A stretch of DNA of 64,000 nt from Paraburkholderia largidicola (GCF_013426895.1 NZ_AP023176.1:124001-188000); one strand, 5' to 3'; positions 37,942 through 46,625 are shown, counted from the first letter of the stretch. Numbers and translations: made by a program. The notes: generated by a model not told the origin, from the sequence alone.

Positions 37942-38371
37942 TTAGCGGCTTTCGTCGAGCACGAAGATACTGACCGTGGATTGCACGCCTTTTACTTTCT
38001 GGACCTTTTTGAACAGGATATCGGAGAGCGCCGGCATGTCCGTGGCACGGACATCGAGCATGATGTCGTACTCGCCAGCGATAATCCAGCAGTGCTCGAC
38101 ACCGGAGATCGCACGCAGTTGGCGGCCCAACTGGTCGACTGGCATTGACGGATCCTTTCGAAGGTTGATGAATGCCCGGATGCCTAAGCCCAATGCGGCA
38201 GGATCAATGGTCGCTCCATAGCCGAGAATCCCCCCGTTTTTTTAGACGCGCGATCCTCCGCGAAATCGCCGAGTGAGTCAGAGCGACGCGCTGCGCGAGT
38301 TCCATGTTCGAGAGCCTGCCATGAGCGGCGAGTTCCGCCAGAAGCTGTCTGTCGAGCGCATCCAGTTCCAT
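37942..38371 (-). pseudogene. Lrp/AsnC family transcriptional regulator, frameshifted in a homopolymer
   Basis: Read from ATG 38371: the DNA-binding part (LDALDRQLLAELAAHGRLSN, then HSAISRRIARLKKRG) is intact. The sequence CTAAAAAAACGGGGGG follows and the frame then fails. Dropping one G restores ILGYGATIDPAALGLGIRAF and the full RAM ligand-binding domain to the stop at 37942. The break is in the run of six G beside seven A, so a sequencing error, a fresh mutation or phase variation are all possible. The regulator is divergent from the broken sensor copy 3. Confidence 0.8.
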
Positions 38372-38470
38372 TTTCAATCCTTTGCGCGAGAGCGGAGCAA
38401 GGAGCACCCAAAAAATAATTGCGTCAATTCCCATATAACCACTAGGATGTTTGCTGAAGTGGGCGGGTAG

Positions 38471-40082
38471 TTGAGGTGTTCGATGAATGGTTTCGCCTCT
38501 CAATCGGAGCTGTCATGCGAGGGCGCGCGTGAGCAGGTGCCTGCCACCCTCGCTCCCGAGCATACGGGCTACCAAAGCCTGGATAAGCTCGTTGAACCGA
38601 ATGCGGGGCGGCCGTTCAACCTGACTCGCTTTTTGCGCATCGCGATCGGTTTAGCGGAAGCGCTGATCGGCGTGCACAAGCAAGGCCTTATCCATAAGGA
38701 CATCAGGCCCGCGAATGTACTTGTCAATGACGCCGGCTCGGTTCGGCTTATCGGTTTCAGCATCGCATCCCACATGCCTCGCGACGGCCGCTCGCTCTTA
38801 CCGCCCGACGTCGTTGCGGGCTCACTCGCGTATATGTCACCCGAACAGACCGGGCGAATGAATCGCCCGATCGACTCTCGTAGCGATCTCTATTCTCTGG
38901 GCGTCACGCTCTACGTGTTGTCGACGGGTCGGCTTCCATTTACGGGTGCAGATCCTATGGAATGGATACATTGCCATCTTGCAAGGCAGCCATTGTCACC
39001 CGAGCAACGAACTCCAGATATTCCGGCTGTGGTGTCGTCGATCATCATGAAGTTGCTCGCCAAGCCATCAGAAGCGCGGTACCAGACAGCAGTAGGCCAG
39101 CTGCGCGACCTCGTGCGATGCGTCAACGAGTGGGAGTTTCATCGACGCGTCACGTCATTTGCGCTCGGCAAGCAAGACAAGCCCGACCGGCTTTTGATTC
39201 CGGAAAGACTGCACGGGCGAGCCACCGTATTAGACGCGCTGCTGTCTTCGTTTGATCGGGTTGTCGCGGGCCCGAATCCCGAGTTCGTGCTTGTTTCAGG
39301 GGACGCCGGCGTAGGTAAGTCTTTTCTTTGTCGATGCGTTCCGTAAGCGCCTCATTCCGTGTAGTGCGCGCTTTGTTTCGATCTCAGTCGATCCGCATAA
39401 TCGCGACATACCGTACGCTCCTCTCGCACAAGTCGTCGAGCGTCTGATCTGCCCTCTTCTGGCGGAGAGCGAACACGAGTTTGTCCAATGGCGCGATGTC
39501 ATTCAGGAGGCGCTTGGATCGGACGGTCAGTTCCTGGTAGATCTGGTTCCCGCGTTGGCGCTCATCGTTGGCAAGCAGTCTCCGATGCCGCAGCTTCCGG
39601 CCTTGGAGGCGAAACGTCGTATTCAACAGGTATTTCGTCGATTGATTGGCGTGTTTGCGCGCGAGAATCCGCTCATTCTATTCTTCGATGATTTGCAATG
39701 GGTTGACGAAGCGACATTCAATGCGATAACGGATTTTCTCACTCTCCCCGAGGTGACGCACCTGATGTTAATTGGCGCTCATCGGGCTGATGCAGTCGGA
39801 CTGAAGTATCTGCTCGTACGGAAGTTGCAAGCGGCGCAGTCTGGCGCAAAGGTGCACGAGATCGTGCTTGCACCGTTGGCTCGTAACGAACTGCAGAACG
39901 TGATCGCCGATTCGCTTCATCGCGAACCCGACGATGTCGGCCCGTTGGCGGAAGTCGTCGAAACAAGGACGGCAGGCAACCCACGACGTGCGATTCAGTT
40001 CCTCTTTACTCTGATCGAAGAGGCCTTACTCACCTTTGATTATGTCGAAGGGAAATGGTCGTGGCAGTCCGGTCACCTGTAG
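38471..40082 (+). pseudogene. Truncated and frameshifted third copy of the giant kinase-like/AAA sensor
   Basis: The first frame (38471-39346) encodes a kinase-like domain missing about 80 N-terminal residues, with HKDIRPAN and IGFS where DFG is expected, then the start of the AAA domain with Walker A GDAGVGKS. A frameshift near 39325 follows. In the next frame the AAA domain continues (PLILFFDDLQWVDEATF Walker B, then PLARNELQNVIADSLHREP) to a stop at 40082. The helical, GAF, PAS and histidine kinase parts are absent. It is therefore a relic related to 3901-9408 and 13899-19391. Confidence 0.85.
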
Positions 40083-40336
40083 CCAGGACCTGGTCGCAGC
40101 ACACGTCGTCTGCGGCGAGATGTGTAGACCGCTGAGCGTGTTCACGGTCTGTGTGCTCTTGGAACGGCGTGTCCGCTTCGCATTGTTGAGCAGTTGGTCG
40201 TTTGCGAAGGTTGGGTGTCTTCAATTGGTTCGACCGTTGTCAATCGACTCCGACAGTAGTCGGCCAACTACGGTCAGTCGACGGTGGTCCCGAGATCGTC
40301 GACAATGAGGCTGCAGACGACGTGGAGATCGCAGAT

Positions 40337-40591
40337 ATGAACAACACTCGAGAATTCTTGCTACCGTTCGGAATCGATCTCAGGGTTGAAGACGGAATCG
40401 TTAGTATCGAATCCGACTTGCCGAAAGCACTCCCCAGCTTCAGCGATCCGGTCGAAAACGGACGCATCGTAGGGGTTGTTGAAGGCGTCGAACAATTGTT
40501 GCTTTCGCTAGCGCGTGTCGGTATCGATTTATCTAATCCACAGTTCGCACAGGCAATCAACGATTGCGTGGCCAACCTTCAATCGGGCTGA
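40337..40591 (+). CDS. Small hypothetical protein in the orphan-immunity-like cluster
   Basis: 84 residues, acidic, no signal peptide or membrane span. The frame extends upstream to 40202, but ATG 40337 begins the plausible protein (NNTREFLLPFGIDLRVEDG). I do not recognise the family. It stands first in a run of small genes that follow the broken sensor, and its size and acidity fit an immunity protein. Confidence 0.5.
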   Translation: MNNTREFLLPFGIDLRVEDGIVSIESDLPKALPSFSDPVENGRIVGVVEGVEQLLLSLARVGIDLSNPQFAQAINDCVANLQSG

Positions 40592-40665
40592 TGGGCGAAT
40601 TTCCGTGTACGGCCAAAACCGGACAGCCGAGATAGACTCGCAGTTTTGCAACGAAATCGACCAAA

Positions 40666-40938
40666 ATGGATAAACCGTCAATGGAAGTTGTCGTTACGTT
40701 GCGCCAAGCATATCTGATCATGTTTGAGTTTCTTGAACGGGAATGGACGCGTCTCGATAGACCCGATGCGCTCGGTGCACTTGTTAGTAACCTTGCTCTG
40801 TGGGGTGACCCGCATGGACAAGGAGCGCCTATGGACGCTGCTATTTTTCCAGAATGGCTTGAATGCGCTCACCGCGTACTTGGCGACGACGAGCTTGACG
40901 GCTATGCAAACGCCGACATCAAATTGTCGCCAGAATAG
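40666..40938 (+). CDS. Small hypothetical protein, immunity-like
   Basis: 90 acidic residues: LRQAYLIMFEFLEREW near the start, LGALVSNLALWGD in the middle and PEWLECAHRVL near the end. Proteins of this appearance occur as immunity-type genes in polymorphic toxin and type VI secretion loci; that is from memory of the pattern, not a search. No toxin gene is adjacent. ATG at 40666 or, five codons on, 40681. Confidence 0.55.
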   Translation: MDKPSMEVVVTLRQAYLIMFEFLEREWTRLDRPDALGALVSNLALWGDPHGQGAPMDAAIFPEWLECAHRVLGDDELDGYANADIKLSPE

Positions 40939-41031
40939 CCCGCGAGCGTCCGCTTTAACGCAACCCGATCGACCGAAATGGGTCGCCTGTCGTCGATCAG
41001 AACCAACGGACGGGAAGCCGACGATGCGTTT

Positions 41032-41070
41032 TGCATGAGGCAGTGCGCGGCCAATTTCAGCCACTCGACG
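41032..41070 (+). repeat. 39-bp direct repeat, copy 1
   Basis: The first 22 and last 9 bases are identical to those at 42555-42593, with a variable middle (33 of 39 overall). It lies between small immunity-like genes and may mark a site of past recombination. Confidence 0.55.
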
Positions 41071-41131
41071 TCTTCCGGACAATCGTCGACAATTCGCGCA
41101 CCCAAAGAAAAAGTCACAAAGGCGGTATTGG

Positions 41132-41416
41132 ATGACGAAGGCGCTAGGTTACCTTCATGAAGTTTGGTATTGCCCGGACGGACGCGGCAACTATCTTCCC
41201 GCATGCATCCCGCATGGGCCGGACGGAGACGCCGCTCGGAGCCTCAACGAGCCAGGCAGTGAATGGGTATGGACGTTCTGGGCATCGTCACATATTCAGA
41301 CGATGAACATTTACTACGAGTTCGTCGGCTACGGAAAATGCAGCTCCCGTTACGACGACGATCTCCTTCCCCATTCGCAAGCTATGTATGAACGGCAAGC
41401 CGCGTGCTTAAAGTGA
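41132..41416 (+). CDS. Small hypothetical protein, immunity-like
   Basis: 94 residues beginning TKALGYLHEVWYCPDGRGNY, with aromatic-rich WVWTFWASSH and MNIYYEFVGYGKCSS. AAAGGCGG lies 8 nt before the ATG, a good start. The YLHEVWYCPDG opening is one I associate with small proteins next to Rhs or VgrG genes in Burkholderiaceae (recollection, not checked). No secretion signal. Function as an immunity protein is a guess from size and setting. Confidence 0.6.
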   Translation: MTKALGYLHEVWYCPDGRGNYLPACIPHGPDGDAARSLNEPGSEWVWTFWASSHIQTMNIYYEFVGYGKCSSRYDDDLLPHSQAMYERQAACLK

Positions 41417-41536
41417 GAGTGACCGTCGTCTTCGGTCGTGCGACGCAATGCGGCCAAGAGCATAGCCGTTCGACAGCGGGCGAGATAGAAGAGAATCCAA
41501 CAGGCGACGACGCTTAATTTTCACAATCTCCTTGAT

Positions 41537-42055
41537 ATGGCTAATCGACGTACGACTATTTGGGTAAGCGCCGTCATAGCTTTTGGGGCATTGTTATTTT
41601 GGCTCGCGTGCCTGTCACGGGATGCCTACCCAACGCCAGTCCTTGGACGCTGGCTGCCAATAGCCAGTGGCGTGGTTGCCGGAGTTATTAGCATCTGGCT
41701 GTCGCGCGGACTACGTCCGCCTTTAAAAAATCCTTTGAAGCATATCGCTACGTCTTTCGTGACCGGTGCTATGGTCGCGGGTATGTTGGTAACAGTGGCG
41801 CTGGATACATTGGTGCGCTTTACATCAGATCAACCACATACAGAAACAGCAACTTACTCACGTACATCGGGATCAAGAAGCTGTTCATATGGGATTGTGT
41901 TTATGGATTCTGTGCTGCATGGAGACATCCATTTCTGTGGGCCACGCTGGGATGTTCCTGCAAATTCCAATTCGGGTGTACTTCATATTACCGAGACAAG
42001 CGGACCATTCGGCGTGGTGCTTCAGCAGGTGACGGTAGAGAGTACGTCGCAATGA
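41537..42055 (+). CDS. Small membrane protein of unknown function
   Basis: 172 residues with three hydrophobic segments (about 8-25, 38-55, 75-95) and a soluble C-terminal part containing three Cys. ATG at 41537; upstream sequence is A/T-rich with no strong ribosome binding site. It lies in the immunity-like cluster and could be a membrane-type immunity protein. I do not recognise the family. Confidence 0.55.
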   Translation: MANRRTTIWVSAVIAFGALLFWLACLSRDAYPTPVLGRWLPIASGVVAGVISIWLSRGLRPPLKNPLKHIATSFVTGAMVAGMLVTVALDTLVRFTSDQPHTETATYSRTSGSRSCSYGIVFMDSVLHGDIHFCGPRWDVPANSNSGVLHITETSGPFGVVLQQVTVESTSQ

Positions 42056-42133
42056 TGTGCCGGATTCGACCACTACCCGTCATTCGCGCTCGTCGTGTAA
42101 ATTGTCGACATTTGCGACCCGAGGGATGAATAC

Positions 42134-42478
42134 ATGGACAACAGGCTAATACCTCTTGAACCGTTGTCGCAGGTCGTATTCATTCACGACTATTTTCAAC
42201 TTGTTTTCCAGGAAGAGCGACTCAGCGTCTATAACCGGTCCGCAGTTGCAAATGGCGAAAGTCTCACTTGGCAGGGGACAACAGGGTTCTGTGACAAACT
42301 CGTCGGATTAATCGGTCAGGGCGTGGTCGCTGTGACCCGGACAGACGCTTACGTCCTTTGTCTTCATTTTTCTAATGGCGCGACATTCTACATAGAGGCA
42401 GATCACGAGCCTTCATGGCCAGAAGCGTTCGATTTTATTGGTCGAAATCTCTTTTGGTACCACGAGCTCAACGGCTAG
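42134..42478 (+). CDS. Small hypothetical protein, immunity-like
   Basis: 114 acidic residues: VVFIHDYFQLVFQEERLSVY, then GFCDKLVGLIGQGVVAV and LHFSNGATFYIEADHE. The pattern of short beta strands and the IHDYFQLVFQ opening resemble small immunity-type proteins near type VI effectors in Burkholderia (recollection). The ATG follows GAGGGATG-rich sequence. No toxin is adjacent. Confidence 0.55.
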   Translation: MDNRLIPLEPLSQVVFIHDYFQLVFQEERLSVYNRSAVANGESLTWQGTTGFCDKLVGLIGQGVVAVTRTDAYVLCLHFSNGATFYIEADHEPSWPEAFDFIGRNLFWYHELNG

Positions 42479-42554
42479 ACCGTCATATTGAAGGACTCGG
42501 GTCTGGGGCTGGCGATTCCCAAGTGCGTCGCAGTGTAGTAGGTCGATAGCGCGG

Positions 42555-42593
42555 TGCATGAGGCAGTGCGCGGCCAGAATTGGACACTCGACG
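42555..42593 (+). repeat. 39-bp direct repeat, copy 2
   Basis: Second copy of the repeat at 41032-41070, about 1.5 kb downstream and in the same orientation. The segment between the copies holds three of the small genes. Confidence 0.55.
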
Positions 42594-42698
42594 GGAATCC
42601 CGGAATCGTAAACAATCAGGCGATGGACCGTGAGATGAGGTTAAATTCAATCACGGCCAAATCCCGTCCCCACGCACGGACCCCATCCGCCAAACAGA

Positions 42699-43064
42699 AT
42701 GACCTGGACGCCTCCACCTCAAGGCAAGAGCAATGCGCCAACGTGGTTAAAGACGAGCCTTACTCCGCTCTATCGTTTGCTATGCGGACTTTTAGTACTA
42801 GGCGCGCTTGTGCCCATTGTGATGCAAGTATTTGACATTCCGATTCCGTTCGATACGCCTCGGACGTTTTCGCTTTTTATCCTGGCCGGGGGCGTGCTCG
42901 CGCTCACACACGCCTTGCGCACTTGGCTTTTGCGCCTGCCAATCCCGACCCGATACTCCCAACCGGTGCCATATGGCTATCCAGGATGGCGCGGCTTTCT
43001 CCAAGCCCAGTTTGCTACAGGATTTTTCCTGTTTTTCTTCGGTGCGCTGCTGCTCCTGCTTTGA
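42699..43064 (+). CDS. Small membrane protein of unknown function
   Basis: 121 residues with three hydrophobic segments (LLCGLLVLGALVPIVMQVF, FSLFILAGGVLALTHAL, FATGFFLFFFGALLLLL). The ribosome binding site is weak. It closes the cluster of small genes; no function can be given. Confidence 0.5.
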   Translation: MTWTPPPQGKSNAPTWLKTSLTPLYRLLCGLLVLGALVPIVMQVFDIPIPFDTPRTFSLFILAGGVLALTHALRTWLLRLPIPTRYSQPVPYGYPGWRGFLQAQFATGFFLFFFGALLLLL

Positions 43065-43300
43065 GTCGCAAACGTAGCCGAGTCTAATGGCCGCTTTGTA
43101 GAAAGATCGTTGTCTCTTATGGGTCGACAAGCGCCTGTCGCGCCCCTCGGTAACGGTCATTCAGAACACAAGCGATCGTCCAGCGGAACATAAAAGTATC
43201 AACGCGTTTGCGCTTTGCCACGGCACTGCCACGCCAGGGTGTTGGCACATTTACTACGCTCTACGGTTTATCGTCGTGCCACCGCTCAAGTGGCACTTTC

Positions 43301-43876
43301 CTACTCCGGTAAAAGCCCAGCCGCCCGATAACTCTCGATCAACGCATCGTAGAGCTTGATATCGGCACGCCCTCGCGCCATCAGTTGCGCGCCCGCGACT
43401 GCAGCGAATATGGCGCGCGCCCGCTTTTTAGCGTCCCTGGGACCGACGATTTCCGCCTCCACCAGCGTCTTGCCGAGCCACGCGACATTGACGTCGGTAA
43501 AGCTCTGGACCTCCTTCTTCACGACGTCGGGCAGGTCGTCATATTCCGCTGTCATGAAGCTGGCCATGCACATGCGGTTGTCGTTCTCGAGTGCGACGCG
43601 GAACGTTCCCGGGAATTTGCGCAGGCGATCGGCGGCATCGGGCGTCTCTGCCGACAGTACTTCCAGCCCTGCCGCCGCATCTTCCCAGTACCGTTTTGCA
43701 ACCGCGGCGGCGAGGTCGGCCTTGCTCGGGAAATGATGGTAGAGGCTTGCAGCCTTGATACCGACTTCTTCCGCCAGGGTACGCAGATTCAATCCGCCAT
43801 AGCCGTGCGCCTGCGCGATCTTGGTCGCGACCGCCAGGATTTTGTCGCTGGAACTGATACCGGCTTCGTTAGCCAC
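43301..43876 (-). CDS. TetR/AcrR family transcriptional regulator
   Basis: 191 residues. The N-terminal helix-turn-helix reads ILAVATKIAQAHGYGGLNLR then VGIKAASLYHHFPSKADL, the standard TetR pattern; the C-terminal half is a ligand-binding helical domain (TetR_C, YjdC/AefR-like). GTG 43876 follows GAGGGG. The longer frame to 43945 would begin at or before the predicted transcript start and is rejected. It is divergent from the amidase, with a palindrome over its own -35 box, so autoregulation and control of the amidase are likely. Confidence 0.9.
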   Translation of the reverse strand: MANEAGISSSDKILAVATKIAQAHGYGGLNLRTLAEEVGIKAASLYHHFPSKADLAAAVAKRYWEDAAAGLEVLSAETPDAADRLRKFPGTFRVALENDNRMCMASFMTAEYDDLPDVVKKEVQSFTDVNVAWLGKTLVEAEIVGPRDAKKRARAIFAAVAGAQLMARGRADIKLYDALIESYRAAGLLPE

Positions 43877-43938
43877 GAATTTCCCCTCGATGAAGACAAG
43901 CCGCCCCCGGATCGGGCATCCGGGCAGCTCAAAGCATG

Positions 43939-43967
43939 TTGACAAGGCGGATTATACCGCCTAATCT
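43939..43967 (+). promoter_or_regulatory. Predicted sigma-70 promoter of the amidase gene
   Basis: TTGACA at 43939-43944, 17-bp spacer, TAATCT at 43962-43967 on the plus strand. The -35 is perfect, the -10 weak. The predicted start lies just before the palindrome at 43972, so a bound repressor would block transcription. Confidence 0.5.
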
Positions 43968-43979
43968 TCGCCCTAACAA
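43951..43979 (-). promoter_or_regulatory. Predicted sigma-70 promoter of the tetR gene
   Basis: On the minus strand TTGTTA (43979-43974), a 17-bp spacer and a perfect TATAAT (43956-43951). The two divergent promoters overlap. The -35 lies inside the palindrome at 43972-43987. Confidence 0.6.
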
Positions 43980-43987
43980 ACGTTAGG
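43972..43987. promoter_or_regulatory. Palindromic operator candidate for the TetR regulator
   Basis: CCTAAC and GTTAGG are perfect 6-bp arms around AAAC. It covers the -35 box of tetR and lies at the expected transcript start of the amidase, the classic arrangement for a TetR repressor. Confidence 0.6.
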
Positions 43988-44043
43988 TAGAATTCGTTCC
44001 TGACTTTGCCAGTTATTTTCCCGACACTTTGAAAGGCTCCGTA

Positions 44044-45456
44044 ATGTCCATCGAACTCATCTCGCAAGACGCAACCAGACTCGCAGAATTGATCCGCACC
44101 AGGGAAGTTTCGCCCGTAGAGGTCATGCGGGCGCATCTCGACCGCATCAGTGCAGTCGACCCGAAGATCAATGCAATCGTCACGGTCGCCGACGACGCCC
44201 TCAAAAACGCGAGAGCCGCGGAAGCCGCGGTGATGGCGGGGGAAGAACTCGGGCCGCTGCATGGCGTGCCCTTCACGGCAAAGGACTCCATCGACACGGC
44301 CGGCGTGCTGACGCAACGCGCCTCGCCCATCTTCAAGGGCCGCGTGCCCGACACCGATGCAACCAGCGTGGTTCGCATGAAGAAGGCGGGTGGCATCCTG
44401 CTCGCGAAAACCAACCACCCCGAATTCTCGTTCTGGATCGAAACCGATAACCTGCTTTCGGGACGCACGAGAAACCCATGGAATCTGGATCGCACGCCGG
44501 GTGGATCGAGCGGTGGCGAGTCTGCGGCCGTCGCAGCGCTGATGTCGCCACTCGGTCTCGCAACGGATGTCGCTATCTCCGTGCGCGGCCCGGCGGCCCT
44601 GACTGGCGTCGTCGGACTCAAGGCGACGCACGGACGGATTCCGATGACGGGCATCTGGCCGCGCGTGCCCCGTCGCTTCTGGCACATCGGCCCGATTGCA
44701 CGGAGCGTTCGCGACATCGCGCTCGCCTATTCGCTGCTGGCAGGTCCCGATGGCGCGGACGGTTTTTCGACGGCCCCGCTCAAGCTGGATGCCGGCGTGG
44801 GATCCACACCTGGGCGGCCGCTTCGCGTGGGCTTGCTTATCGATGCTTTTGCGCCCGTGGACGCTGACGTCGCGGCTACCGTGCAAGCCTCGGCCGAAGC
44901 GCTGCGAGGTTTGGGCGTGACCGTGGAGCCGGTGCGTATTCCCGTGATCGAGCAGATCAACGCGCTCGAAGTGCTCTGGAAACTCCAGGTTATGGAAACC
45001 AAGCCTGCGTTCCGGAAAGTGACGGCCGGGCACGAAGACAAAATCTTCAAACACGTCCAGGCGGTGTATGACACACCGGATACTTCGATCGCCGATTTCG
45101 TCGATGCAGAACAGCAGGCGGAACAACTGCGCGACGGCTTCGCGGAGTACTTCCAGCGCTACGACGCGTTGCTCTGCCCGGTGACGCCGGTGCCGGCACA
45201 CGAACACGACGCCGCGGAATTCAACATCAACGGTCAGTCGGTATCTTCGCTGCACGTCATGACTGCAACTGCGCCGCTCAATGTGACGGGGCTTCCGGGC
45301 CTGACGCTGCGTTTCGGTACGAGCCGCGAAGGGCTGCCCGCCGGCGTGCAACTCGTAGCACCGTGGCTGGCGGAATCGACGCTTCTGCACCTTGCTTCGC
45401 TGCTGGAAGCGGTGAGTCCGGTGCGTGGTCTTTATCCCGATCTGTCAAACATCTGA
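44044..45456 (+). CDS. Amidase (amidase signature family)
   Basis: 470 residues of the Ser-cisSer-Lys amidase family. Lys in PFTAKDSID near residue 83, the GGSSGGESAAVAAL loop near 158, and PLGLATDVAISVRGPAALTG near 175, where the Ser after AI is the nucleophile. Most relatives have GGS at this last position; AIS is unusual and alters the oxyanion-hole residues. The ATG at 44044 follows AAAGG. Amidases hydrolyse amides to acids and ammonia; an isochorismatase-like amidohydrolase follows. Substrate unknown. Confidence 0.9.
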   Translation: MSIELISQDATRLAELIRTREVSPVEVMRAHLDRISAVDPKINAIVTVADDALKNARAAEAAVMAGEELGPLHGVPFTAKDSIDTAGVLTQRASPIFKGRVPDTDATSVVRMKKAGGILLAKTNHPEFSFWIETDNLLSGRTRNPWNLDRTPGGSSGGESAAVAALMSPLGLATDVAISVRGPAALTGVVGLKATHGRIPMTGIWPRVPRRFWHIGPIARSVRDIALAYSLLAGPDGADGFSTAPLKLDAGVGSTPGRPLRVGLLIDAFAPVDADVAATVQASAEALRGLGVTVEPVRIPVIEQINALEVLWKLQVMETKPAFRKVTAGHEDKIFKHVQAVYDTPDTSIADFVDAEQQAEQLRDGFAEYFQRYDALLCPVTPVPAHEHDAAEFNINGQSVSSLHVMTATAPLNVTGLPGLTLRFGTSREGLPAGVQLVAPWLAESTLLHLASLLEAVSPVRGLYPDLSNI

Positions 45457-45509
45457 GCCGGGCGGTGATCTTTCACCGCTCCAGCGCAATCTGATTGTCG
45501 TCGATCATT

Positions 45510-45539
45510 GGCCGTCGCCTGGCCGACGGCCTCTTTTTT
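45510..45539 (+). terminator. Rho-independent terminator between amidase and isochorismatase-like gene
   Basis: GGCCGTCG (45510-45517), 6-nt loop, CGACGGCC (45524-45531), then TCTTTTTT: a perfect 8-bp stem with T-run. It ends only 17 bp before the next ATG and just before its ribosome binding site, leaving no room for a promoter after it. Confidence 0.8.
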
Positions 45540-45556
45540 GGACTAGAGGTAGCACC

Positions 45557-46186
45557 ATGTCAAAGCAAGCACCGCGTCGCGCGTTGATCGTCATCGATGT
45601 GCAGAATGAATACATCACAGGTAACTTCCGGATCGAGTACCCGCCTGTCGCGTCCTCGCTTCCGAACATCGCCAAAGCGATTGACGCCGCCAATGCAAAC
45701 GGCGTTCCGGTTGTGCTTGTAAAGCACGTCTTGCCCGCTGATGCACCGATATTCGCAGAGGGTAGCGTTGGTGCGGAATTGCATCCTGACGTTGCGGGCC
45801 GCCCTCACGACCGCGTCGTTACCAAAGTCTTGCCAAGCACGTTTTCCAGTGCCGGCTTCGATGACTGGCTGAAGGAACACGAGGTGGATACGTTGACCGT
45901 CATCGGCTATATGACGCAAAACTGCAATGACGCCACGATCCGGGAAGCCATGCACAAGGGCTATCGCGTGGAATTCCTGCCGGATGCGGCGGGTTCGCTG
46001 TCGTATCAGAACAAGGCGGGCCGCGCGACCGCGGAGGAGATGCATCGCATCATTACCGTCATTATGGAGTCCGCGTATGCGGCAACGATGTCGACCGACG
46101 AGTGGGTGGAAAATCTCAATGATCCAGTCCCAGTTGCGTGCGACAACATTTACTATTCCAATCTCCGTGCGCACGGAAAGATGTGA
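45557..46186 (+). CDS. Cysteine hydrolase, isochorismatase family
   Basis: 209 residues with the full catalytic triad of the family: Asp in ALIVIDVQNEY near residue 15, Lys in VVTKVLPSTF near 94 and Cys in GYMTQNCNDATIREA near 125. Members hydrolyse amides or vinyl ethers (nicotinamidase, isochorismatase, N-carbamoyl amidohydrolases). AGAGGT precedes the ATG. It follows the amidase, separated by a strong terminator, so expression probably depends on read-through or conditional termination. Confidence 0.9.
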   Translation: MSKQAPRRALIVIDVQNEYITGNFRIEYPPVASSLPNIAKAIDAANANGVPVVLVKHVLPADAPIFAEGSVGAELHPDVAGRPHDRVVTKVLPSTFSSAGFDDWLKEHEVDTLTVIGYMTQNCNDATIREAMHKGYRVEFLPDAAGSLSYQNKAGRATAEEMHRIITVIMESAYAATMSTDEWVENLNDPVPVACDNIYYSNLRAHGKM

Positions 46187-46625
46187 AGCAGGAGTGTGTC
46201 AACGACGCCTCATGGCATCGACCTATTCGTTCCGCGTTGGGCAGTATTCGGCCCATAAAGCGTCGTTTGCTCGCACCGTCGCTCACGCATTCAGGCGTCG
46301 GTTCCACTCAGAGAACCGGACATTCAAATCGCAATGGTGAAGTGCTCGCCGGTCATACCTGAATTTCGATCGGCAACGACGAGACGGCCAGAAGTTGCTG
46401 ACGGGAAGTGGATATCGACTAGCATTCTTACTGCGAAGCTAAGGACTCTGAATAGAGCATTTAGACCATAAGGGCGTTTCCACGGGATAAGACCAAAGTC
46501 CAATTGTACAAAAGCGGCATTCGACCTAAGGTTGAATTGTTCAACCGAACGCACTGACCTGTTCATACGCGCCGAGAGGGCGACATCTTCGTCGATCGCG
46601 GCATCGCGTGCCGCAGAGAGCAGCC
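46187..46625. other. Intergenic region before the patatin-like gene
   Basis: About 440 bp. A minus-strand open frame at 46324-46665 overlaps the patatin start and has no recognisable domain. The notable element is the palindrome at 46530-46546. Confidence 0.5.
46530..46546. promoter_or_regulatory. 17-bp palindrome upstream of the patatin gene
   Basis: GGTTGAA and TTCAACC, perfect 7-bp arms around TTG, about 80 bp before the patatin start. The size and symmetry fit an operator for a dimeric regulator; which one is unknown. Confidence 0.5.

Noticed and set aside
37613..37945. 110-codon plus-strand frame with overlapping minus-strand frames
   Set aside because: Open on both strands, no domain, no ribosome binding site; likely a by-product of GC-rich sequence.
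43789..45390. 533-codon minus-strand frame opposite the amidase gene
   Set aside because: It is the antisense shadow of the amidase, rich in Arg and His, with no domain.
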